DNA of 64,000 nt from Pseudomonadota bacterium (lineage in GTDB: Bacteria; Pseudomonadota; Gammaproteobacteria; Halothiobacillales; Halothiobacillaceae), in the NCBI GenBank assembly GCA_021801265.1, contig JAJYYE010000008.1:1-64000 (forward strand). Direction: 5' to 3'. A program made the translations under genes and the position numbers. Shown piece by piece: positions 27,580 to 36,470 of this stretch (positions are counted from its first letter, which is position 1; the number at the start of each line of letters is the position of its first letter). The notes beneath the pieces are model-generated. The model made no database searches, had not been told where the DNA came from, and saw only the letters and a program-made list of their open reading frames with translations.

Positions 27580-28917
27580 ATGCCATCTGAACAGTCTCGT
27601 TCTTCACATCCCGAATTGGATGCCCACTACTGCGGCCCATTACTGGAAATCGAATCGCATATCATCAACCATCATCGGCAAATTGAAGCCTGGTTTCGCA
27701 GTGCGTGGCTGCGGCATCCTGCGCCTTTTTATGCCTCGGTTGATTTACGCAATGCCGGTTTCAAGCTCGCCCCCGTGGATACCAACCTATTCCCTGCCGG
27801 CTTTAACAACCTGAATCACATCTTCGATCCCTTGATGGTCCAGGCGATTCAAGCCGCAGTTGAGCATGCCTGCCCTGAAGCGCGCGACATTCTGATCATC
27901 CCCGAACGACATACCCGTAACCTGTTTTATCTGGAGTCTTTGGCTGCACTGGTCGATTTTGTAGAGCTTGCCGGCTTCGGCGTGCGAATTGGTTCACTCG
28001 AACCGATTATAGAGCCCGTGAAGTTCGAACTACCGTCTGGGCGAACACTTACCCAATATCCCATTTGCCGCGTGGGTCGGCGAATTGAAGTCGATGGCTT
28101 TTCCCCCTGCACAATTTTGCTGAACAACGATTTATCCGGCGGGCGCGTGGCCATCCTGGACGATTTGGAGCAAACCGTTATCCCCCCTGCCGAACTCGGT
28201 TGGTGGAATCGTTCGAAATTCGAGCATTTTTCGATTTATCAGCGCATAACGACTGAATTATGCACACTCATTAACCTCGACCCATGGCACCTCACGCCAC
28301 TCATGCGCGATTGTGGGCACATCGATTTCCTCAAGCGGGAAGGCGAAGAGTGCCTTGAACGGCAGGTACGTGAATTATTGGCTGAAATTCAAGCCAAATA
28401 CGATGAAAACCATATTAAAGAGCGGCCTTTTGTCGTCATAAAAGCCGATGCCGGGACGTACGGCATGGGCGTAATGACCGCGCAATCGCCTGAAGAAGTC
28501 ACCCAACTCAATCGTAAACAGCGCACCAAAATGAGCACCAGCAAAGAAGGCTTGGGCATTAACCGTGTATTGATTCAAGAAGGCGTGCACAGCTTTGAAA
28601 AAGTTGCGATTTCTGATGACAATCAACGCCATGTCGCAGAGCCCGTCATTTACATGGTCGATCATTTTGTGGTGGGCGGGTTTTATCGGGTACACACTGA
28701 AAAAGACATCAACGAAAGCCTCAACTCCCCCGGTGCATCGTTTGTCCCACTGCCCTTCAATGAAGCCTGCAGCCTGCCCACCACCGCCGCCTCCCCCGAT
28801 AGCGAACGTAACCGCCTCTATGTATACGGGGTGGTTGCCCGTCTGGCGCTATTGGCCGCCGCAATTGAATATCAATCCATTCGGAACGTGGCCAAAGCCG
28901 AGGTTGAAACCGCATGA
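27580..28917 (+). CDS. gshA: Glutamate-cysteine ligase, Thiobacillus/Acidithiobacillus type
   Basis: Catalyses the first step of glutathione synthesis, gamma-glutamylcysteine formation. The 445-residue sequence belongs to the ATP-grasp-like GshA group typed on Acidithiobacillus ferrooxidans, not the E. coli GshA family; recognised segments are FVVIKADAGTYGMGVMT and KRQ-rich NRKQRTKMSTSKEG, with IQEGVHSFE. It overlaps gshB by 4 bp (ATGA), so the two steps are co-translated. Confidence 0.88.
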   Translation: MPSEQSRSSHPELDAHYCGPLLEIESHIINHHRQIEAWFRSAWLRHPAPFYASVDLRNAGFKLAPVDTNLFPAGFNNLNHIFDPLMVQAIQAAVEHACPEARDILIIPERHTRNLFYLESLAALVDFVELAGFGVRIGSLEPIIEPVKFELPSGRTLTQYPICRVGRRIEVDGFSPCTILLNNDLSGGRVAILDDLEQTVIPPAELGWWNRSKFEHFSIYQRITTELCTLINLDPWHLTPLMRDCGHIDFLKREGEECLERQVRELLAEIQAKYDENHIKERPFVVIKADAGTYGMGVMTAQSPEEVTQLNRKQRTKMSTSKEGLGINRVLIQEGVHSFEKVAISDDNQRHVAEPVIYMVDHFVVGGFYRVHTEKDINESLNSPGASFVPLPFNEACSLPTTAASPDSERNRLYVYGVVARLALLAAAIEYQSIRNVAKAEVETA

Positions 28918-29867
28918 AACTCGGTATCGTGATGGACCCCATCAGCCAGATCAAACCCTACAAAGACACCTCATTCGCGCTATTGCTGGCCGCCCAGGCG
29001 CGGGGCTGGGCGGTGTTTTATCTCGAGCCCGACTGGCTCTACGCGGAAAATGGCCGAGCGAAATCCAAAGTGCACGCAATCACCGTGTTCGACCGCAACG
29101 CACAATGGTTCGAACTCGGCGCGGAGCAAACCCTGGATTTAGCCGAACTGGACATCATGATTCAACGCCAGGATCCACCAGTAACACTTGACTATCATTA
29201 TGTGACCGCCCTGCTGGAATTGGCAGAACGCCAAGGCGTGTTAGTTGCCAATCGCCCGAACGCACTCCGATCTGCCAATGAAAAGCTCCTCGCTCAACAC
29301 TACCCCGACTTATGCCCACCCACGCTGGTAAGCCGGGATTCCGCCCAACTCCGCACGTTTTTAAACGAACACAGGCATATCGTTCTCAAACCCCTGGATG
29401 CGATGGGCGGCAGCTCGATTTTTCAAATTCAGGCGGGTGATTTAAATACCTCGGTCATTATCGAAACCATGACCGCACAAGGCCTAACCATGGCGCAAAA
29501 GTTCCTGCCTGCGGTGCGCGAAGGCGACCGGCGAATTTTGTTGATTAACGGCCAGCCGGTGGATCACGCCTTATTACGCATACCCAAAGCCGATGAATTT
29601 CGCGCCAATCTGGCGGTCGGTGGCCGTGGGCAGGTAGTACCTTTATGCGACCGAGATCGAGAAATCGCTGCCCGCGTCGGTCCCGATTTGGCGGCAGCAG
29701 GCTTCTGGTTTGTTGGCCTGGATGTGATTGGGGATTCTCTGACCGAGATTAACGTGACCAGTCCCACCTGTGCCCGCGAAATTGATGCCGTTTGCCATAA
29801 TGATCCGGCGGGCCAATTGCTTGATTTTCTGGCGAACCGACGACGCGACGAGCCGTCGAAAGTGTAG
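28914..29867 (+). CDS. gshB: Glutathione synthetase GshB
   Basis: Adds glycine to gamma-glutamylcysteine. The 317-residue ATP-grasp enzyme shows the family N-terminus MDPISQIKPYKDTSFALLLA, the ATP-grasp segment HIVLKPLDAMGGSSIF, REGDRRILLINGQPV and the C-terminal INVTSPTCAREI. Standard length. In P. aeruginosa gshB lies between pilG and tonB3; that neighbourhood is kept here with gshA and apbE added. Confidence 0.96.
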   Translation: MKLGIVMDPISQIKPYKDTSFALLLAAQARGWAVFYLEPDWLYAENGRAKSKVHAITVFDRNAQWFELGAEQTLDLAELDIMIQRQDPPVTLDYHYVTALLELAERQGVLVANRPNALRSANEKLLAQHYPDLCPPTLVSRDSAQLRTFLNEHRHIVLKPLDAMGGSSIFQIQAGDLNTSVIIETMTAQGLTMAQKFLPAVREGDRRILLINGQPVDHALLRIPKADEFRANLAVGGRGQVVPLCDRDREIAARVGPDLAAAGFWFVGLDVIGDSLTEINVTSPTCAREIDAVCHNDPAGQLLDFLANRRRDEPSKV

Positions 29868-29911
29868 TGCACCCCTAAGAACAGGTTCCAAGCCCCGCAT
29901 CGAGAAGCCCT

Positions 29912-30985
29912 ATGCCAACCCGCCGTCATTTTTTGCAGTCTTTAGCCTTAAGCCCCCTCCTGCTGGCAGGATGCAGCAAACCACAAATGCAGATCGTCGA
30001 AGAAGGCTTTATGGTCTTCAATATGCCGATGACCCTGCGGTTTGCGAATGAATCGGCGTCCGCCATCACCCAAACCGTTAACGCGGCAGCTCGCATTGTC
30101 GAGCCGTTATATAAAAGCATTCACCCCTGGAAACCGAGTGATCTCACCCGCCTGAACGCACAACTGGTCACCGATGGCCACGGCACAGCCACCCCGGATA
30201 TCATTGCGCTTATTCAAATTTCCCGCACGCTATTCGATGCCACCGAGGGTGCCTTCGACCCGACCATTGGTGCGCTGATTGCCGCCTGGGGGTTTCATAG
30301 TAGCCACGTCACCGAATCGCACCCCCTTCCCTCGGACGAATTTCTGGACGAATGGCTCAAAAACCCACCCAGCATGAACGATGTGCAGGTGAATGGGCGA
30401 GAAGTGTCGGTGACCAACCGGCGCGTGCAATTTGATTTCAACGGCTGCGCCGAAGGCTATGCAGGACATTTGGTCATCAAGGCCGCTGAACAGGCCGGGA
30501 TTAAAAATTGCCTTTTTGACTCGGGTGGCGATTTATTCATGATCGGTCAGGCGGGGGATAAACCCTGGCACCTCGCGATTGAAAATCCATTAAAACGCAG
30601 CGTCTTAGCCAGTATCGACCTGTCGGGCCGCACCGCGGCCAATGGCCATCAATCCCTGAATAGCTCAGGTAATTACGAACATCGGTTCCTCTATAAAGGC
30701 GAAGCCTATTCGCACATCATCAACCCGAAAACAGCCCGCCCCGTGCGCAGGGTCGCGGGCAGCACGGTATGGGCCAATCATTACGCGATTAGCGACGGCA
30801 TAACGAAAGGCGTGATGATGCTCGAACCCGCCCAACTACCCGCCATGATTAAAAAGTTGAATTTGCAAGGTATTTTGTTCATGGAAGAAAATGGCCAACT
30901 GTGGATGAATCAACGGATGAAGGACACCATCCACCTGCTTGAACCGATTGCCGATCTCAGTGTCCTCAGGATCATCCCGGATTAA
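29912..30985 (+). CDS. apbE: ApbE-family FAD:protein FMN transferase (lipoprotein)
   Basis: ApbE attaches FMN covalently to proteins such as Nqr/Rnf subunits in the periplasm. The 357-residue protein has a twin-Arg/lipoprotein-like leader (PTRRHFLQSLALSPLLLAGC), then LFDATEGAFDPTIGALIAAWGF, DFNGCAEGYAGH in place of the usual DLGGIAKGYA, FDSGGDLFMIG and HIINPKTARPV, and the metal-binding end (AISDGITKGVMM). These departures make it a divergent member, so activity is probable but not certain. No Nqr or Rnf gene is in the window. Confidence 0.82.
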   Translation: MPTRRHFLQSLALSPLLLAGCSKPQMQIVEEGFMVFNMPMTLRFANESASAITQTVNAAARIVEPLYKSIHPWKPSDLTRLNAQLVTDGHGTATPDIIALIQISRTLFDATEGAFDPTIGALIAAWGFHSSHVTESHPLPSDEFLDEWLKNPPSMNDVQVNGREVSVTNRRVQFDFNGCAEGYAGHLVIKAAEQAGIKNCLFDSGGDLFMIGQAGDKPWHLAIENPLKRSVLASIDLSGRTAANGHQSLNSSGNYEHRFLYKGEAYSHIINPKTARPVRRVAGSTVWANHYAISDGITKGVMMLEPAQLPAMIKKLNLQGILFMEENGQLWMNQRMKDTIHLLEPIADLSVLRIIPD

Positions 30986-31066
30986 TATTCACTTCATACC
31001 CGCCGGATTGGCCCTGGCATGAGCAACAGCTCAACATCGGACAATAATATTTGTCAAGGACGCGAT

Positions 31067-31819
31067 ATGAATCACTGGGCACTCGACCAAAACACGGCGG
31101 CTAGCGACAAACGGTTTATTGCCGCCTTATTGATCGCCCTGATGATTCATGCGGTTTTTTTAGCCATTGTTTTTAATCGTCCCGCACCAATTCCCCCGCC
31201 ACCGCCACCCATTGAGCTCACATTGGACGCCCCGCTCGGCGCAAAAACGAACGATGCCACCCCCGTGCCGACACAAGAACTCAAAGAAATCATCACCCCG
31301 CCCGCCGTAGCCAGTGCGCAAGGAGCGCCTACGCCAACAACCGCCCTGCCCAAAGTCGGCGCAGGTATCACCACCATCGGCAATCAAGGCGTCACCGATA
31401 CACCCGCCACACAGCCTGCAGCGGATACATTCACGCGGCTAAATGAAGCGGTCAGCCAATCACTCAAAACCGGCTACATGACCAGCAGGCGTCAAGATGG
31501 CCCCATTGGGGCTTATCTTTCGAATTGGAAACGCCAAGTCGAGCGTTATGGCAATGCGCATTACCCCGCTGTACTGACGCAGCAACAGCTATCCGGCCAG
31601 CTCATTTTAGACGTCACCATCGATAAAAATGGCCACATTCTGAATATCGCCATTCATCAGTCATCGGGTAATCAGCAGATTGATGATGCCGCACGCCAAC
31701 TGGTGCAACTGGCATCACCCTATGCCCCTTTCCCCGAAGCCATGGCGGAAAAATTTGACCAAATCATCATCACCCGCACCTGGCAATTCTCCAGTGGCCA
31801 CGCACTTACCACGCATTGA
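31067..31819 (+). CDS. tonB: TonB-like energy transducer
   Basis: A 250-residue inner-membrane-anchored protein: one membrane helix (about 22-42, FIAALLIALMIHAVFLAIVF), a Pro-rich linker (PIPPPPPPIEL) and a TonB C-terminal domain (GQLILDVTIDKNGHILNIAIHQSS to the end). ATG 31067 is preferred because AAGGA lies 7 bp upstream; an ATG at 31019 is in frame. No exbB/exbD are adjacent. Position next to gshB and the pil-chp genes matches P. aeruginosa tonB3, reported to be needed for twitching motility; it could equally serve BtuB. Confidence 0.85.
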   Translation: MNHWALDQNTAASDKRFIAALLIALMIHAVFLAIVFNRPAPIPPPPPPIELTLDAPLGAKTNDATPVPTQELKEIITPPAVASAQGAPTPTTALPKVGAGITTIGNQGVTDTPATQPAADTFTRLNEAVSQSLKTGYMTSRRQDGPIGAYLSNWKRQVERYGNAHYPAVLTQQQLSGQLILDVTIDKNGHILNIAIHQSSGNQQIDDAARQLVQLASPYAPFPEAMAEKFDQIIITRTWQFSSGHALTTH

Positions 31820-31865
31820 AACCTCGATTCAACCAGAGTCCAAAAATATCGGGGCCACGCAATGA

Positions 31866-31894
31866 TTGCGCGCTCACGGCGAGAAACCTATACT
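31866..31894 (+). promoter_or_regulatory. Probable dksA promoter
   Basis: TTGCGC (31866-31871), a 17-bp spacer and TATACT (31889-31894), followed by a GC-rich CCGGGG stretch, about 105 bp upstream of the chosen dksA start. Confidence 0.5.
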
Positions 31895-31999
31895 CCGGGG
31901 TTGCTTGCGCGCCTGGATGATTAATTCTGGTACGCAATTGATTCAACTGAACTCAACACAATGCTTCGGCGATTTTCGCTGAATATGAGGTTTTGGCAC

Positions 32000-32416
32000 A
32001 TGGCAGTCACACTCCCTACTGGTTACAAGCCCTCGGAAACCGAGGAATACATGAACCCGATGCAGATCGAGTACTTTCGACAAAAGCTGCTGGCTTGGCG
32101 TGAAGAATTGGTCAAAGAGTCCGAGACGACCGTCAACCATATGCGGGAAGAAAACTGGCAAGAGCCGGACATCAATGACCGCGCCTCGCTCGAATCCGAT
32201 GCGGCACTCGAGCTACGCACCCGCGACCGCTACCGCAAACTCATTAATAAAATCGACAAAACCCTGAAGCAGATCGCCGACGGCAATTATGGTTTTTGCG
32301 AAGAAACGGGGGATGAGATCGGCATTCGTCGGCTGGAAGCCCGCCCAATCGCCACACTCACTATTGAAGCGCAAGAGCGTCACGAGCGGATGGAACGGGT
32401 ACAACGTGATGATTAA
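32000..32416 (+). CDS. dksA: RNA polymerase-binding transcription factor DksA with a broken zinc finger
   Basis: DksA binds the RNA polymerase secondary channel and acts with ppGpp to retune stable-RNA and amino-acid promoters. The 138-residue protein keeps the coiled-coil tip DINDRA (D57, D60, A62) and the C-terminal [10 protein letters not shown]. Of the four zinc cysteines only C100 remains; the others are T103, T121 and A124. Such cysteine-poor DksA forms are known (P. aeruginosa DksA2), but they normally keep two. GAGG 9 bp before ATG 32000 fixes the start. It overlaps the cyclophilin gene by 8 bp. Confidence 0.93.
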   Translation: MAVTLPTGYKPSETEEYMNPMQIEYFRQKLLAWREELVKESETTVNHMREENWQEPDINDRASLESDAALELRTRDRYRKLINKIDKTLKQIADGNYGFCEETGDEIGIRRLEARPIATLTIEAQERHERMERVQRDD

Positions 32417-33023
32417 GTTGGCAAAGCGTCAGCTTCTGATGGCTATCGCTTTGAGCACAGCGGCCCTGATCGCGCCCGCCGCCTACGCCGACAAAGCGAC
32501 ACCCGCACCCACGATCAAACCGGTGTCCGTCGAAATTATCACCAATATGGGGAAAATCACGTTGGCGCTTGATCCAGCCAGGGCACCAAAATCCGTCGAA
32601 AATTTCCTGCATTATGCGCAGGATGGTTTTTATAACGGCACGATTTTTCATCGAGTGATTCCCGGCTTCATGATTCAAGGTGGTGGCTTCACCCCCAATT
32701 TCGAACAGAAGCCCACAGGCATGCCCATCGCCAATGAAGCGAATAATGGCCTCACCAATACCCGTGGCACCATCGCCATGGCGCGTACCAGTAACCCCAA
32801 CTCGGCGACCAGCCAATTTTTCATCAATGTCGCCGATAACACCTTCCTCAATTACAGCAGCCCAAGCCCTCAAGCTGCTGGCTATGCCGTGTTTGGGCAT
32901 GTCACCTCAGGCATGGATGTGGTTGATCAGATCGTGAAAACCCCAACGGGTAGCGCGGGGCCATTTCCCCAGGATGTACCGAAAAAAACCGTACTCATCG
33001 AATCGATCAAGGTTCTGCCCTGA
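32409..33023 (+). CDS. ppiA: Periplasmic peptidyl-prolyl cis-trans isomerase (cyclophilin)
   Basis: A cyclophilin-type proline isomerase. The 204-residue protein starts with a signal peptide ([16 protein letters not shown]... ending AAYA) and has the cyclophilin core: [46 protein letters not shown] and [15 protein letters not shown]. The signal peptide points to the periplasm, hence PpiA rather than PpiB. Translation is probably coupled to dksA by the 8-bp overlap. Confidence 0.9.
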   Translation: MIKLAKRQLLMAIALSTAALIAPAAYADKATPAPTIKPVSVEIITNMGKITLALDPARAPKSVENFLHYAQDGFYNGTIFHRVIPGFMIQGGGFTPNFEQKPTGMPIANEANNGLTNTRGTIAMARTSNPNSATSQFFINVADNTFLNYSSPSPQAAGYAVFGHVTSGMDVVDQIVKTPTGSAGPFPQDVPKKTVLIESIKVLP

Positions 33024-33125
33024 TCCCGACAGCGATGCATTCGGTTAGCAGGATGGTGAAAAACGTCATGAGCGAAGGAAAAACACGGCAAAAATGGCCG
33101 AAAAACCGCAGTTTGTACCGCGTAA

Positions 33126-34322
33126 ATGAGGGTTTTGAGGCCATTTTCAACGCTGCATTTCCGAGCGCCATTGTTTTTCACCCGCCTGTGGGGCGACAAT
33201 GCTGAATCCTGTGGTGTGAGTACCGCATTGCCGCCCATTGTGTGTACCGACGACGAACTGCTGCAGGTATCTTCGCAGCTGGCCATCGCCCCGTGGGCCA
33301 CGCTCGACACCGAATTCATGCGGGAATCGACCTATTTCCCGCAATTGTGCCTGGTTCAAATTGCCACGCCAGATGCGCTGTGGCTATTGGATCCCCTCGT
33401 CGTTGATCTCGCCCCGCTGTGGGAGACGCTCAATACCACCTCGGCACCGATCGTGCTGCACTCCGCCGAGCAAGACCTCGAACTCATCTACCTCGCCTCA
33501 GGCCGGCTGCCACCCACCCTGCGCGATAGCCAAATTGCCGCCGCCTTTTTGGGACTGGGTGATCAAATTGGCTACGGCAACCTCGTGCAACGCCTGCTTG
33601 ATTTCGCACTGGATAAATCCCAAAGCCGCACAAATTGGGCGCAGCGGCCGCTGACCGACGCCCAGCGTCAATACGCCGCAGATGATGTGCGCTATTTAGC
33701 GCAAATTTACCCTGAACTGCGGCAGCGGTTGGCCGATACACATCGTCTGACCTGGTTTGATGAAGAATGTGCGATGCTCAGTAACCCGCAGCGTTTTGAA
33801 CCCCAAACGACCGGACTTTGGCGGCGGGTTCGCGGTCAGCAACAATTGCGCGCACCGCAACGCGTTATTCTGGATGCGATTGCCACCTGGCGAGAGCACT
33901 GGGCACGCCAACTCGACTTACCCCGTCGCTGGGTGCTCAGCGATGAGCAAGCGCTGGAACTGGCCAATTCACGCGGCTTTCGGGCTGATCTGCTTCACGG
34001 CACTCAAAACTTTCGGCATCGTTTTACGACAGAGCAAATCAGCGACCTGCGTGCCACCATGGATCGAGCTCGACAATTACCCGTTGAAGATGGACCACAA
34101 TGGCGTACCTTTAACCGACTCGATCCGGATACCGCCACATTACTGGCCCTCTTGCAATCCAAAGTCCACAGCCTCAGTCAAGAACTCGGCATCAGCGCCG
34201 CGTTGCTCGCCACCGCCGATGATATTCTGCAACTCATGCGCGCGCCCGATGCCCCCTGCAAACTCAACCAAGGTTGGCGCAATGCCGTGGTCGGTTTACC
34301 CTTAAAATCATTACTTCCCTAG
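33126..34322 (+). CDS. rnd: Ribonuclease D
   Basis: A 3'-to-5' exoribonuclease that trims tRNA and other small RNA ends. DEDDy motifs are all present: DTEFMRE, HSAEQDLEL and YAADDVRYL; the HRDC domain follows (DAIATWREHWARQLDLPRRWVLSDEQALELA lies across residues about 250-280). The first 30 residues are not RNase D-like, so the real start may be the GTG at 33216 (VSTALPPIVCTDDEL); neither candidate has a good ribosome binding site. Confidence 0.93.
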   Translation: MRVLRPFSTLHFRAPLFFTRLWGDNAESCGVSTALPPIVCTDDELLQVSSQLAIAPWATLDTEFMRESTYFPQLCLVQIATPDALWLLDPLVVDLAPLWETLNTTSAPIVLHSAEQDLELIYLASGRLPPTLRDSQIAAAFLGLGDQIGYGNLVQRLLDFALDKSQSRTNWAQRPLTDAQRQYAADDVRYLAQIYPELRQRLADTHRLTWFDEECAMLSNPQRFEPQTTGLWRRVRGQQQLRAPQRVILDAIATWREHWARQLDLPRRWVLSDEQALELANSRGFRADLLHGTQNFRHRFTTEQISDLRATMDRARQLPVEDGPQWRTFNRLDPDTATLLALLQSKVHSLSQELGISAALLATADDILQLMRAPDAPCKLNQGWRNAVVGLPLKSLLP

Positions 34323-34347
34323 AAATCCCAATCACTGAGGCTCATCC

Positions 34348-34569
34348 ATGAATCCTGTCGATCTAATCCAACTTATTCAAGCCGCCATTCCCGATGCCAT
34401 CGTGCACCCCGAAGGCGAAGGCTGCAGCTTCAAGATTTCAGTCACCAGCCGGGAATTTGTCGGGAAAACCCTGTTGCAGCAGCATCAAATGGTGAATAAA
34501 ATTCTCGCCCCCGCGCTGGCATCAGGTGCGCTCCACGCCGTCACCCTAAACACTCAAACGCCACGATAA
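34348..34569 (+). CDS. BolA/IbaG-family protein
   Basis: A 73-residue BolA-fold protein (IVHPEGEGCSFKISVTSREFVGKTLLQQHQMV at residues about 18-50, then the terminal HAVTLNTQTP). The family binds monothiol glutaredoxins and handles iron-sulfur clusters; the short form with HAV...TP resembles IbaG. It is the first gene of a short set with DUF1244 and a CDF protein. Confidence 0.85.
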   Translation: MNPVDLIQLIQAAIPDAIVHPEGEGCSFKISVTSREFVGKTLLQQHQMVNKILAPALASGALHAVTLNTQTPR

Positions 34570-34582
34570 AAGGAGCGAGCCC

Positions 34583-34909
34583 TTGATGACACAACGCACT
34601 GAAACCTCAGACATACCATCGGAAAAAACCGAGTGGGAAGCCGCCACATTTCGCCGCCTGGTCGCGCATCTGCAAGAACGTACCGACGTGCAAAATATCG
34701 ACATGATGAACCTCACCGGATTCTGTCGGAATTGCCTGTCGCGCTGGTATCGGGAAGCCGCCCAAGCCCGTGGCACCGAGTTAAGCGATGTTGATGCCCG
34801 CGTGGCCGTGTACGGCATGCCATACGACGCATGGAAAGCGCGTTATCAAAACGAGGCCACCCCTGCGCAGCAAGCGCAATTTGTTGAAGCCATCAAACAG
34901 CATGAATAA
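34583..34909 (+). CDS. DUF1244 family protein
   Basis: A 108-residue cytoplasmic protein of unknown function. The diagnostic segment is DMMNLTGFCRNCLSRWYREAA (residues about 52-72), with a CxxC pair, followed by GMPYDAWKARYQ. It lies 13 bp after the BolA-like gene, and its last 8 bases overlap the CDF-family gene. Confidence 0.88.
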   Translation: MMTQRTETSDIPSEKTEWEAATFRRLVAHLQERTDVQNIDMMNLTGFCRNCLSRWYREAAQARGTELSDVDARVAVYGMPYDAWKARYQNEATPAQQAQFVEAIKQHE

Positions 34910-35507
34910 CCCGAGTCAATCGCCACTCCACCGTGCCATCATCTGGGTGGCCGTACTGAATTTCAGTTATTTCTGGGTTGAATTTGCCGTAGCGCAATCG
35001 ATTGGATCGGTTTCGCTATTCGCCGATTCCATTGATTTTCTGGAAGATACCGCCATCAATGGCTTGATTTTGTTTGGGCTGGGTTTGAGCCTCCTTTATC
35101 GAGCGCGGCTCGGCATGCTGCTCGCGGGAATTTTGCTGATACCGGGCATCGCCACACTGTGGATGGCCTGGCACAAGTTTGTCAGCCCGGTCCCACCCGA
35201 TGCCTTCATTTTAAGCTTAACGGGGTTTGGTGCCTTGCTGGTGAACCTGACCTGCGCGATATTGCTGGTTCGGTTTCGCAGTCACTCCGGCAGTTTGACT
35301 CGGGCGGCCTTCCTTTCGGCGCGCAATGACGTGTTAGCCAATATCGCCATTATTGGCGCAGGCTTGACCACCCTCGCATGGGTTTCAGCCTGGCCCGATC
35401 TGGTTGTGGGCTTAGGGATTTTTTTAATGAATTTAGATGCCGCCCGCGATGTGTATCAAGCGGCACGCCGAGAACACAGAAGCGCCATGCCATCGCCACG
35501 GCCCTGA
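34902..35507 (+). CDS. Cation diffusion facilitator-like membrane protein
   Basis: A 201-residue protein with about six membrane helices. It resembles the transmembrane half of CDF (zinc/cobalt/cadmium) transporters: SVSLFADSIDFLEDTAINGLIL corresponds to the metal-binding helix, and SARNDVLANIAIIGAG to the second metal-site helix. The usual cytoplasmic C-terminal domain is absent, as in several short CDF proteins. Start ATG 34902 overlaps DUF1244 by 8 bp. Confidence 0.75.
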   Translation: MNNPSQSPLHRAIIWVAVLNFSYFWVEFAVAQSIGSVSLFADSIDFLEDTAINGLILFGLGLSLLYRARLGMLLAGILLIPGIATLWMAWHKFVSPVPPDAFILSLTGFGALLVNLTCAILLVRFRSHSGSLTRAAFLSARNDVLANIAIIGAGLTTLAWVSAWPDLVVGLGIFLMNLDAARDVYQAARREHRSAMPSPRP

Positions 35508-35522
35508 TTGCGCCACACTCGC

Positions 35523-36428
35523 CTACAGCTTAGGCCATTGCCCTTGCGCGATGGCTTTGGCAGCTTGATCGGTAAAGTAGGCAACCTGGGCATTCTCATA
35601 GGGCTGCGTATCGTTTGCGGTCATCACCCGATACCAACCCGTATAAATCGCCGTGAGTTGCACGGGGGTGTAATCGTCCACCGTACGCGGGTCGGGGTTA
35701 TCGTTCGCCAACGCGGCCAGTTGTTTTTGCGTGAGCTCAGCAATATGCACAATGGTTTCGACCAGCAAATCCTTACTGTGTGCCGGCGCTGTGTGCGCCA
35801 GGATCGCGGCCGCATCTTTCACGGCATTGGGGTGCGGTTGCACCAGCCTGGCCACGGCATCCAACATGGGTGCCGTCCCGCGCAACGCCATGCGGGCGGG
35901 TACCGGGAATCCATTCCCACCGGTTGATTCCACTTGCAGTCTGGCGATGGCAACGACCTCTCGCAGTCGGGGCAAATTCAATGCCCGCGCGCGGCGATCG
36001 GCGATCTTGAGCGAATCAGGCGTGATGGCCATGCCACTGCCCAGCCATTTTTGAATGGTCGTAGAAAGGTTTTCCCGCTCGATGTACTGCATTTGGCCGA
36101 TATTCCAAGGGAGAATTTTATCCACCGGCACGTCTTGAACCAATTTTTTCTCGCCTGATTCCGCACTACTGGGCGCCGTCATAATTTGCGTGCTGCCCGT
36201 GGGGCTACAGGTGCCATACAGCGTTTTATCATCACCATTGATGACATCAGACAAGGTAATATTCACCGTGCCATCGGGGTTAATCGCCGCAATCAAGCCG
36301 TCGGCATAGCCATCGTTCATCAAGTTTTCGGAATACAGTGGGATAAACACTCGGTCGCCCACCTCAAACGGGGCGGCCTGCGCCAAATTGCCCACCAGTA
36401 ACAGCAACAGGGTAAATACGACTTTCAT
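35523..36428 (-). CDS. Exported protein of unknown function
   Basis: I do not recognise this 301-residue protein. It has a clear signal peptide (MKVVFTLLLLLVGNLAQA, cleaved before AP), a short beta-type segment (VGDRVFIPLYSENLMNDGY), and a mostly helical, soluble C-terminal two-thirds. It is convergent with the CDF gene and divergent from the spermidine-synthase-like gene. Codon use and base composition look like the neighbours, so it is probably a real, expressed lineage-specific envelope protein. Confidence 0.75.
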   Translation of the reverse strand: MKVVFTLLLLLVGNLAQAAPFEVGDRVFIPLYSENLMNDGYADGLIAAINPDGTVNITLSDVINGDDKTLYGTCSPTGSTQIMTAPSSAESGEKKLVQDVPVDKILPWNIGQMQYIERENLSTTIQKWLGSGMAITPDSLKIADRRARALNLPRLREVVAIARLQVESTGGNGFPVPARMALRGTAPMLDAVARLVQPHPNAVKDAAAILAHTAPAHSKDLLVETIVHIAELTQKQLAALANDNPDPRTVDDYTPVQLTAIYTGWYRVMTANDTQPYENAQVAYFTDQAAKAIAQGQWPKL

Positions 36429-36470
36429 GAATCAACCTTTAATTAAAATGACACTCAGGTTATAGCATCG

